Assembly: GCA_937983085.1 (NCBI GenBank)
Contig: CALJKZ010000258.1
Location: forward strand, 1-5,121
Source of the DNA: an uncultured Gemmatimonadales bacterium
GTDB lineage: Bacteria > Gemmatimonadota > Gemmatimonadetes > Longimicrobiales > Gaopeijiaceae
Length of the DNA stretch: 5,121 nt
Reading direction: 5' to 3'
Within the stretch, counting starts at the first letter, position 1. Each line of letters starts with the position of its first letter. The notes under the pieces were generated by a model, which was given only the letters and a program-made list of their open reading frames with translations, did not search any database and had not been told where the DNA came from. The position numbers and the translations under genes are program-made. Shown here piece by piece: positions 1 through 4,860 of this stretch.

Positions 1-213
1 GCACCCTCCCCATACCACACGCGGGGCACGGTCTCGCCCGGGAAGATGGCGTCCGCGCCCCCCGCGCCCACGACCCCGCCCGGCGAAAGCGGGAGTCGTG
101 CGGCGCGACGGAGAGCGCCGCGCGCGTTTCCATCGGGGGCCGCCGCGGGGCGGCCGTTTTCCAATCCGAACGACACCCTAACCGGGCGGACGGACAGGAT
201 CCGCGGGCGGGCG
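1..213. other. Left-edge region without a supportable gene
   Basis: This stretch lies beyond the terminator of the leftward operon. All frames are GC-rich and long open frames arise by chance, so openness alone is weak evidence. On the minus strand, one frame across about 1-75 reads GADAIFPGETVPRVWYGEG with mostly G/C third positions and could be the 5' end of a leftward gene starting at a GTG. No ribosome binding site or recognisable domain supports it, so it is not called. The plus-strand frame open from 1 to 318 is rich in Ala, Arg and Pro and runs through the terminator into the oxidoreductase gene, so it is treated as spurious. Confidence 0.5.
138..160 (+). terminator. GC-rich inverted repeat followed by four T
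   Basis: A perfect 7-bp stem, GGCCGCC (138-144) and GGCGGCC (149-155), encloses the loop GCGG and is followed by GTTTT on the plus strand. It is terminator-like in that direction, but no plus-strand gene ending here was found. It may instead be a structure in the leader of a leftward gene. Confidence 0.3.
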
Positions 214-249
214 AAAAAAGCGAAAAAAAGGGCCCGGGCGCGCGAGCCC
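214..249 (-). terminator. Intrinsic terminator of the leftward operon
   Basis: In the leftward transcript, GGGCTCG (249-243) pairs with CGGGCCC (236-230) in a 7-bp stem with one G-T wobble and a 6-nt loop. Seven T follow at once (229-223), and after CGC a second run of six T (219-214). The stem begins 17 nt after the TAG stop at 267-269. It therefore belongs to the reading frame extended through the UGA, and lies more than 300 nt from the UGA itself. Confidence 0.85.
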
Positions 250-266
250 CCGGACCCCCCAACGCG

Positions 267-1340
267 CTACTTCTTCGCGGTGGACGCGAGGGCCTTGCGG
301 ATGGCCCCCTCGTCGTAGCCCACGCTGCGCCACAGCACCTTGCCGTCGGGGCCGATGACGTAGTTCGTGGGGTAGGCCTGGACGCCGAAGGCCTGCGACA
401 CACTGCCGTCGTCGTCCTCGCGCACGGCGGAGAGCTTGAAGCCCTCCTCCTTCCAATACTTCTCGATGATCGCGGGCCCGTCGCCGGCGTCGACGGCGAC
501 GAAGACCACGTCGTCCCGGTCCTTGCTCACCTCTGACCAGAGGCGATCGAGATGAGGCAGCTCATCCCGACAGCCCCCTCAGTGGAAGAACCAGAAGTTC
601 AGGACGACGGTCTTGCCCTTCAGGTCGGCCAGCTTCATGACCTTGTCGTCCATTCCGGTGACCGACACGTCCGGCGCGGCGGCGCCCACCTCGAGGAGCG
701 ACGCGTTCATCTCCGCGAAGGGGTCGAAGGTCGCGTACCCGTCGGGGATCTTGGCGGCGTAGGTCTTGGGGTCGACGTCGGAGCGGGCCTCGAAGCGCTT
801 GAAGACGTGCTTCACGAGGGGCCCGGGCCCGCGCGCTTCGCCGGCGACGATGCGGCCCTCCTTGTCCACCACCAGGGTCTCGGTCTGGCCGCCCCACTCG
901 ATGGCGAGCCGGCGCAGGCCGTCGGCCTCGGTGAGGGTGACGCCGTCGACCTCGGGGGCCCCGGCGCCCCAGGTGCGCATGAGGTACATGCTGAAGAAGT
1001 TCTGCCACTCGGCGGGGCCGGGCTGGATGGTCTTGTCGACGTGGTTGAGCAGGAAGAGCTTCTCCCCCGTGCCCACGACCTCCATGTCGAACGGCTCGTC
1101 GGCGCGCACCGCCTTCACGCGGAACGAGCCGTAGAGAGGCTTGGCGATGTGCACCTCCGAGGAGACCTTCATGACCTGGTCGTCCTCGAGGGGCTGCTCG
1201 CTTTCGACGACGATGTCCAGGGTCTTGGCGCCCTTGAACCTGGCCGTGAGCTCGTCGAGCAGCTTGCGCGCGGGATCGACGTCGTCCTGCGCCGCGACCG
1301 TGCCCGCCGCGACGAGCACGAGAAGAGCGATGCGTTTCAA
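267..1340 (-). CDS. Secreted TlpA/ResA-like redoxin, probable selenoprotein with UGGC active site
   Basis: Probable extracytoplasmic thiol-disulfide oxidoreductase of 357 residues, if the in-frame TGA at 579-581 is read as selenocysteine. Residues 1-18 form a signal peptide (MKR, hydrophobic stretch, VAAQ). Residues about 20-215 form an extended domain resembling the LolA/DUF2092 type seen in front of redoxins; this assignment is tentative. Residues about 220-357 form a thioredoxin-fold domain: APDVSVTG, then LKGKTVVLNFW, FFH, U254, G, G, C257, RDELPHLDRLW, and the cis-proline region AYPTNYVIGPDGKV (Pro324). In relatives the motif is FWATWCGPC, so U254 replaces the attacking cysteine and C257 is the resolving one. 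The TTG start is chosen because AAAGGAG lies 8 nt upstream and the signal peptide begins there. The gene follows the zinc-ribbon gene by 69 nt and ends at a strong terminator. The alternative is a pseudogene or sequencing error at the cysteine codon, leaving an inactive 253-residue product. Confidence 0.8.
547..570 (-). promoter_or_regulatory. Candidate bacterial SECIS hairpin
   Basis: In the leftward mRNA, UCGGGAUGAG pairs with CUCAUCUCGA in an uninterrupted 10-bp stem (one G-U pair) around the loop CUGC. A further G-U pair is possible outside. The stem starts 8 nt and the loop 18 nt after the UGA, within the range known for bacterial SECIS elements, which bind SelB. Four A-U pairs use the third bases of TGT, GAT, CCT and CAT codons. 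The usual C in those positions would break each pair. One weak point is that SECIS loops usually have G among the first two loop bases. Here that holds only if the top G-C pair opens to give GCUGCC. Confidence 0.7.
579..581 (-). other. In-frame UGA, probable selenocysteine codon
   Basis: The leftward frame reads AAC TTC TGG TTC TTC CAC TGA GGG GGC, then TGT CGG GAT GAG CTG. The protein on both sides continues one thioredoxin fold without a shift of frame. TGA occupies the position of the first cysteine of CxxC and differs by one base from TGC or TGT. Reading it as Sec requires selA, selB, selC and selD elsewhere in the genome, which cannot be seen here. Confidence 0.75.
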
Positions 1341-1348
1341 GAGGAACG

Positions 1349-1357
1349 CTCCTTTCC
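1349..1357 (-). promoter_or_regulatory. Ribosome binding site deciding the TTG start
   Basis: GGAAAGGAG on the minus strand ends 8 nt before TTG at 1340-1338. It matches the AAAGGAG in front of the upstream zinc-ribbon gene and supports a TTG start for the oxidoreductase. A 6-7 bp inverted repeat CCGGTCC/GGACCGG (1356-1371) touches its upstream edge and might fold near it. Confidence 0.7.
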
Positions 1358-1409
1358 GGTCCGGGGACCGGGGCCAATCGTAGCACCGGCCGCGGCCCCC
1401 GGACCCCCT

Positions 1410-1742
1410 CTACACCCCCACCGCGCGGCGCACGACCTTCGAGTGCCCCTTCCGGAACGTCAGCAGCAGGGGGATGCCGTAGGCGAGCGGCGCGGCGATG
1501 GGCCACAGCACGTTCATGGGCACGGTGTTCAGGAGCGCGGTGACGAGGAGGCGGCGGCGCATGCACCGCGGGCACGCGACGACGCCGACGGTGCGCACGT
1601 ACCAGAAGAGCCACGCGAAGAGCCCGAGCTGCAGCAGGCGCAGGTGCTTGAGACTCGCCGTGGGCCGCGCGCATCGCGGGCACTCCAGAAGGGGGGGTCC
1701 GGGGGCGTGGGCGGGAGCGGGGGCCGGAGCGGGAGCGTTCAT
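1410..1742 (-). CDS. Small zinc-ribbon membrane protein
   Basis: A 110-residue protein of unknown function. The N-terminus is an Ala-Pro-rich stretch (residues 3-17). Two CPRC knuckles at 21-24 and 57-60 could together hold one zinc ion. Between them lies a hydrophobic segment (about 36-56, LLQLGLFAWLFWYV), and after the second knuckle a longer one (about 65-95). The C-terminus is basic (RKGHSKVVRRAVGV). A membrane segment between the two cysteine pairs would be odd for one folded ribbon, so the first hydrophobic stretch may instead pack as a hairpin. The ATG at 1742-1740 has AGGAG (1752-1748) 5 nt upstream. It is the first gene of the leftward pair, 69 nt before the oxidoreductase, so the two are probably co-transcribed. 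A functional link through thiol chemistry is conceivable but not shown. Confidence 0.75.
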   Translation of the reverse strand: MNAPAPAPAPAHAPGPPLLECPRCARPTASLKHLRLLQLGLFAWLFWYVRTVGVVACPRCMRRRLLVTALLNTVPMNVLWPIAAPLAYGIPLLLTFRKGHSKVVRRAVGV

Positions 1743-1747
1743 GGGAT

Positions 1748-1752
1748 CTCCT
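1748..1752 (-). promoter_or_regulatory. Ribosome binding site of the zinc-ribbon gene
   Basis: AGGAG within AAAGGAG on the minus strand, 5 nt before the ATG at 1742-1740. It is a strong match that fixes this start. Confidence 0.75.
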
Positions 1753-1800
1753 TTCCCCGCTGAGCGGCACGGCGCCGCGGGAGGGGTCAGGGCCGCCGAT

Positions 1801-1828
1801 TTGCCCCGGCACGGGCAGGGGTTAAACT
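1801..1828 (+). promoter_or_regulatory. Possible promoter of tRNA-Pro
   Basis: TTGCCC (1801-1806) and TAAACT (1823-1828), 16 nt apart, each match four of six bases of the sigma-70 consensus. The -10 box ends 40 nt before the tRNA. On the other strand, TTTAAC over 1822-1827 could serve the leftward gene pair, so the segment may hold divergent promoters. The matches are weak in such GC-rich DNA. Confidence 0.3.
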
Positions 1829-1868
1829 CGGGCCCCCCGGGCGGACCAAACCCCGTCCGGGACCCGAT

Positions 1869-1947
1869 CGGGGTGTAGCGCAGCCTGGTCTAGCGCGCTT
1901 GACTGGGGGTCAAGAGGTCGCTGGTTCGAATCCAGTCACCCCGACCA
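1869..1947 (+). tRNA. tRNA-Pro (anticodon GGG)
   Basis: A complete cloverleaf can be traced. The acceptor stem is CGGGGTG (1869-1875) with CACCCCG (1937-1943). The D arm has GCGC on both sides. The anticodon stem is CTTGA (1898-1902) with TCAAG (1910-1914) around CTGGGGG, with anticodon GGG at 1905-1907. The T arm is 1920-1924 with 1932-1936 around TTCGAAT. Discriminator A and an encoded CCA (1944-1947) follow. It reads proline codons CCC and CCT. An integrase gene lies directly downstream, so its 3' half is the likely integration target. Confidence 0.97.
1898..1947 (+). other. Probable attL attachment site in the tRNA 3' half
   Basis: Tyrosine-recombinase islands commonly insert at the anticodon or T-arm part of tRNA genes and restore the 3' end from their own att sequence. 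The intact tRNA followed 114 bp later by a codirectional integrase fits this. The exact core cannot be fixed because the second copy (attR) is not in the window. The bounds given are from the anticodon stem to the CCA end. Confidence 0.55.
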
Positions 1948-1954
1948 GTTACAA

Positions 1955-1983
1955 GTGGTCGTACAGGCCGAAGTTACGACTAC
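1955..1983. repeat. Inverted repeat beside the tRNA end
   Basis: GTGGTCGTA (1955-1963) and TACGACTAC (1975-1983) are inverted copies that pair over 9 bp with one G-T wobble across an 11-nt spacer. It starts 8 bp after the tRNA CCA. The placement suits an integrase or excisionase arm site, or a regulator site for the integrase gene, but the sequence alone does not decide. Confidence 0.4.
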
Positions 1984-2015
1984 CTGCCCAAGCGGCAGCG
2001 CGGCCCAATCCGAAC

Positions 2016-2044
2016 GGGGGAACCCGGTAAATACCGGCTCCCCC
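2016..2044 (+). promoter_or_regulatory. Two-part hairpin in the integrase leader
   Basis: An inner inverted repeat, CCGGTA (2024-2029) with TACCGG (2032-2037), sits within an outer pair, GGGGGA (2016-2021) with TCCCCC (2039-2044). A small 2x1 internal loop separates them. The structure ends 6 nt before the GGAGG ribosome binding site at 2051-2055. It may be a DNA operator or an RNA structure affecting translation of the integrase. Confidence 0.4.
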
Positions 2045-2061
2045 CGACGGGGAGGAGAAAC

Positions 2062-3240
2062 ATGCGCAGCCGCATCCCCAAGTACCGCCTGCACAAGCCG
2101 TCGGGCAAAGCCGTGGTGACGCTCTCCGGGAGAGACGTCTACCTGGGCGAGCACGGCAGCGAGACGAGCAAGCTCGAGTACGACCGCGTCGTGAAGGAGT
2201 GGCTGGCGCACGACCGCCAGCTCCCCCGCCCGATGGGCGGGCCGCGCACGCTGAGCGTGGCCGAGCTGATCGCCGCCTACTGGAGCCACGTGCGCCACCA
2301 CTACGTGAAGCGGGGCAAGCCGACCAGCGAGCAACCCGCGATCCGTGCGGCGCTGCGGCCGCTCCTGGAGCTGTACGGCCACGTGGACGTGTCGTCCTTC
2401 GGGCCGCAGGCGCTGCTGACCTGCCGGGAGGAGATGGTCGGGCGCGGCTGGTGCCGCTACACGATCAACAAGCACGTGGGCCGCATACGCCGCATGTTCG
2501 CCTGGGCGACCGAGCGCGAGATGATCCCCGGCGGCGTCTACCACGCGCTGACGGCCGTGAAGGGCCTCCAGCGCGGCCGGACGGCGGCGAAGGAGGGCAA
2601 GGGCGTGCGGCCGGTGAAGGAGGCGCACGTCGAGGGCGTGCTCCCCCACGTGTCGAGCCAGGTGGCAGCGATGATCCGGCTGCAGCTCGCGTCGGGGATG
2701 CGGCCGGGCGAGGCCGTCCTGGTGCGCCCCTGCGACATCGACCAAAGCGACGACGAGGCTTGGATCTACACGCCGCTGCGCCACAAGACCGAGCACCATG
2801 GCCACGACCGCATGATCCCCCTAGGGCCGCAGGCGCGGGAAGTCTTGAAGCCGTTCCTGAAGGGCCGCGAGGCCGAGGCCTTCGTCTTCGATCCGCGTGA
2901 AGCCGAGGAGGCGAGGAACGCGAAGCGGCGCCTGCAGCGGAAGACCAGGCTCACCCCCTCGGCGCGGAAGCGCAAGCGCAAGGCGAGCCCGAAGCGGCCG
3001 CCGCAGGACCACTACACCCGCGACAGCTACCGCCGCGCGGTCCAGCGCGCCTGCGAGAAGGCCGACGTGCCGACGTGGCACCCCCACCAGCTGCGCCACA
3101 ACGCCGCGACCCGTCTCCAGCGCGAACTGGGCATCGAGGCGGCGCGCGTCGTCCTGGGCCACCAGTCGCCGACGGTGACCGAGGTCTACATCGAGCGCGA
3201 CCTGGGCTTCGCAAAGAAGGTCATGGCGCGGCTGGGGTAG
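2062..3240 (+). CDS. Tyrosine recombinase/integrase
   Basis: A 392-residue site-specific recombinase that probably integrates and excises this element at tRNA-Pro. The N-terminal 45 residues (PKYRLHKPSGKAVVTL, RDVYLGEHGS) resemble an AP2-like arm-binding domain, a form recalled as common in planctomycete integrases. A core-binding helical domain spans about 62-165. The catalytic domain spans about 180-385 and carries the family residues Arg214 (SGMRPGE), Lys242 as probable beta-hairpin lysine, His342 and Arg345 (HQLRH), His367 (LGHQS) and the nucleophile Tyr376 (TEVY). All key residues are present, so it should be active. A basic insertion (about 286-313, rich in Lys and Arg) lies before the HxLRH block. 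The ATG has GGAGG 6 nt upstream. The length is normal for the family. Confidence 0.95.
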   Translation: MRSRIPKYRLHKPSGKAVVTLSGRDVYLGEHGSETSKLEYDRVVKEWLAHDRQLPRPMGGPRTLSVAELIAAYWSHVRHHYVKRGKPTSEQPAIRAALRPLLELYGHVDVSSFGPQALLTCREEMVGRGWCRYTINKHVGRIRRMFAWATEREMIPGGVYHALTAVKGLQRGRTAAKEGKGVRPVKEAHVEGVLPHVSSQVAAMIRLQLASGMRPGEAVLVRPCDIDQSDDEAWIYTPLRHKTEHHGHDRMIPLGPQAREVLKPFLKGREAEAFVFDPREAEEARNAKRRLQRKTRLTPSARKRKRKASPKRPPQDHYTRDSYRRAVQRACEKADVPTWHPHQLRHNAATRLQRELGIEAARVVLGHQSPTVTEVYIERDLGFAKKVMARLG

Positions 3241-3303
3241 CCGGGCGTCGGATAGAATCGCGGCTGGTCGAGGACCGCCTCCTGCCTGGCAGCGGTGCGA
3301 CGA

Positions 3304-4050
3304 ATGAGACAGCGCACGTGGCTCGATGCCGACGGGGTCCTCATCCAGCCGTGGGTCGTCGTGGGCCTGACCGTGTTCCTGGTCGTGCTTCTGGCGGCGA
3401 CGGTGCTTCCTTGGCAGGACGTGGGATCCATTGTGCCGAGCGGCGAGCTGCCGTCGGTGCAGTATGTCGAGGCGTGGGACATCGAGTGGGACGACCTGAC
3501 GGCCGTGGTGTCCATCGACGAAGAGGACCGGATTTGGGTCCGGCCTAAGGGCGTGATCCGACCCGAGGAGCTCCCGGAGGTGCTGCGGTCACAGGCAAAG
3601 AGCGCGTACCGGCGCGGGACCAGGAACATCGGGCGCGTGTTGTTTCGTCCGCATCGTGAGGCGCGCTGGAGCACGTTGGCGACTGCCCTGCGCATGGCTG
3701 CGGAAACAGGGGCTCGCTCGATCTGCATCGCCTGCCGGGATAGGGACTACGCACGGGAGCGCTTCCTGTTCGTGCGCTTCACGGATGAGCCCGAGCGAGA
3801 GAAGCGGCGTCGAACTCCCTACGAGGGGGAGGTGATCGAGATTAGGTCGCTGGACGCTGAGGCGGCCAAACGGGACCGCCAAAGAATCGACGTCGAGCGC
3901 CGCAGTGCCAAAGAACGACGGGACATCTTCTTTGAACCGTCGGTCGCCGTGACACTGCCGAGCAACACGACCGTTCAGGATGCTCTCGCGATCTTGGAGC
4001 GGTACGTACCCCCCGATGACATCGACCTGCGCCTGAGCGGGCCCAGGTAA
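3304..4050 (+). CDS. Single-pass membrane protein, tentative ExbD/TolR-like fold
   Basis: A 248-residue island protein of unknown function. It has a short N-terminal tail, one membrane segment (about 17-35, VVVGLTVFLVVLLAATV), then a soluble part that should lie outside the membrane. Residues about 65-146 follow a pattern seen in ExbD/TolR periplasmic domains: a strand (VVSIDEEDRIWV), a helix with EELPEVLRSQA, a strand (GRVLFRP), a helix (WSTLATALRMAAETGA) and a strand (SICIACRD). However, the membrane segment lacks the conserved aspartate of ExbD/TolR proton channels, and no ExbB/TolQ partner is visible, so motor function is doubtful. The remaining 100 residues are highly charged (about 152-205), then end in a segment with VAVTLPSNTTVQDALAILERYVPP. 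ATG 3304 was chosen over GTG 3295; neither has a good ribosome binding site. It starts 63 nt after the integrase and ends 32 nt before the next gene. Confidence 0.65.
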   Translation: MRQRTWLDADGVLIQPWVVVGLTVFLVVLLAATVLPWQDVGSIVPSGELPSVQYVEAWDIEWDDLTAVVSIDEEDRIWVRPKGVIRPEELPEVLRSQAKSAYRRGTRNIGRVLFRPHREARWSTLATALRMAAETGARSICIACRDRDYARERFLFVRFTDEPEREKRRRTPYEGEVIEIRSLDAEAAKRDRQRIDVERRSAKERRDIFFEPSVAVTLPSNTTVQDALAILERYVPPDDIDLRLSGPR

Positions 4051-4069
4051 CGCAGCCGGGCTGTCGGAC

Positions 4070-4074
4070 GGAGG
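4070..4074 (+). promoter_or_regulatory. Ribosome binding site favouring a TTG start
   Basis: GGAGG lies 8 nt before TTG 4083 but 17 nt before the in-frame ATG 4092. The spacing supports the TTG as start of the following gene, adding three residues (MAS) before the lysine-rich MKKKK. Confidence 0.6.
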
Positions 4075-4082
4075 CCGCACAC

Positions 4083-4784
4083 TTGGCATCGATGAAGAAG
4101 AAGAAACAGCCGGAGGTGGGGCGCCCCGAGCCGTCGTCGGTGTACGACGCCTACGAGGCCGTGGAGGCGTGCTACGAGGCGTTCCTCCGGTGCCGGGGCG
4201 TCGTCGAGCAGGCCATGAAGGCGCGGGAGACCGGAATTACTCCCGAGAAATTCCACCTCGTGGTGGAGGAGGCCTTCGATGACCTGCGGGGCACCGCGAT
4301 GGCGGCAGAGAGCAAGCTGGAGCCGCTGAAGCGGGATCTGCACCGCGCGAGGGTCGAGCACGGCACCGTCGCGTGGGTGAGCGTGACGGCGGCGAGCTGG
4401 GCCGAAGCGATCGTGGCTCAGGCCATGCTGATCCTGCAGGAAACGTGGAACGCTGAAAGACTGCTCGATCCCGAGGGCGGGGCGCCGGTCGGGCTGCTGA
4501 ACGCGAGCGGCAAGCTCATGCATCGCATGAAGGCGGAGCTGCACATCGAGGCCGCGCGGGTCGCGAAGGAGCAGGAGAACAAGGGCCCGGACCTCGGACG
4601 GTTCACGGACTCGGAGCGCCGCGTCTACGCTGCGCTGCTCCTGCACGGCGCCATGCCAGAGAAGGCGCTGGCCAAGCTCGTGCACCGATCCCCAGGCGGC
4701 GGGTTCCGCGGCGACCTGCGGGCCATGGTGCGCCACGGCATCCTGGACCACGTGGCGGACGGCTACGAGGTGCGCCGCAGGTGA
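4083..4784 (+). CDS. Unrecognised helical protein with C-terminal winged-helix-like domain
   Basis: A 233-residue, probably cytoplasmic protein with no signal peptide or membrane segment. I do not recognise the family. Residues 1-17 are basic and likely disordered. Residues about 18-168 look almost entirely helical, with long amphipathic helices (YDAYEAVEACYEAFLRCRGVV, ESKLEPLKRDLHRARVEH, MHRMKAELHIEAARVAKEQE). Residues about 174-232 resemble a winged helix: FTDSERRVYAALLLHG, then MPEKALAKLVHRS, then FRGDLRAMVRHGILDHVADGYEV, ending in strand-like residues and Arg-Arg-Arg. This suggests a DNA-binding regulator with a helical oligomerisation part; the role is inferred. It follows the membrane-protein gene by 32 nt, probably in the same transcript. 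Its stop abuts the GGACA repeat at 4785. The start choice between TTG 4083 and ATG 4092 rests on the ribosome binding site spacing. Confidence 0.75.
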   Translation: MASMKKKKQPEVGRPEPSSVYDAYEAVEACYEAFLRCRGVVEQAMKARETGITPEKFHLVVEEAFDDLRGTAMAAESKLEPLKRDLHRARVEHGTVAWVSVTAASWAEAIVAQAMLILQETWNAERLLDPEGGAPVGLLNASGKLMHRMKAELHIEAARVAKEQENKGPDLGRFTDSERRVYAALLLHGAMPEKALAKLVHRSPGGGFRGDLRAMVRHGILDHVADGYEVRRR

Positions 4785-4801
4785 GGACATTGTCCGGACA
4801 T
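4785..4801. promoter_or_regulatory. Three-half-site GGACA repeat, possible operator
   Basis: GGACA (4785-4789), T, TGTCC (4791-4795), GGACA (4796-4800), T. This forms two overlapping perfect palindromes, GGACA-T-TGTCC and TGTCCGGACA, immediately after the stop of the winged-helix gene and 60 nt before the DUF1580 start. It could bind a dimeric regulator, possibly one of the two neighbouring DNA-binding proteins. It has no T-run, so it is not an intrinsic terminator. Confidence 0.4.
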
Positions 4802-4860
4802 ACCGCGAACTGAGCCGGGCGTTCTAGTCGGTGGAGGCGCAGCAAGCGCCGAAGCCGACG

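Noticed and set aside
161..172. CCAATCCGAACG repeated at 161-172 and 2005-2016 as a possible att repeat
   Set aside because: One shared 12-mer is expected by chance in about 5 kb, and the copies are not placed sensibly for attachment sites: one lies in host DNA far from the tRNA.
46..318. Plus-strand open frame of 90 codons
   Set aside because: It is composed mostly of Ala, Arg and Pro, runs through the opposite-strand terminator and into the redoxin gene, and is the expected by-product of high GC content.
267..530. Separate 87-residue gene starting at GTG 530
   Set aside because: It has no ribosome binding site and would encode only the second half of a thioredoxin fold. It is in frame with the upstream ORF, so it is the C-terminal part of the read-through protein.
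1356..1371. CCGGTCC/GGACCGG inverted repeat between the two leftward genes as a terminator
   Set aside because: No T-run follows on either strand and the loop is very short. It touches the ribosome binding site, so at most it is a minor leader structure.
552..1763. Plus-strand open frame of 403 codons opposite the redoxin and zinc-ribbon genes
   Set aside because: Low-complexity His/Arg/Gly/Leu-rich translation antisense to two genes with clear domains, signal peptide and ribosome binding sites. It is a GC-driven shadow.
3253..3258. TAGAAT as a -10 promoter box for the membrane-protein gene
   Set aside because: A good -10 match, but the position 17 nt upstream reads GGCTGG with no resemblance to a -35 box. 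Co-transcription with the integrase is as likely.
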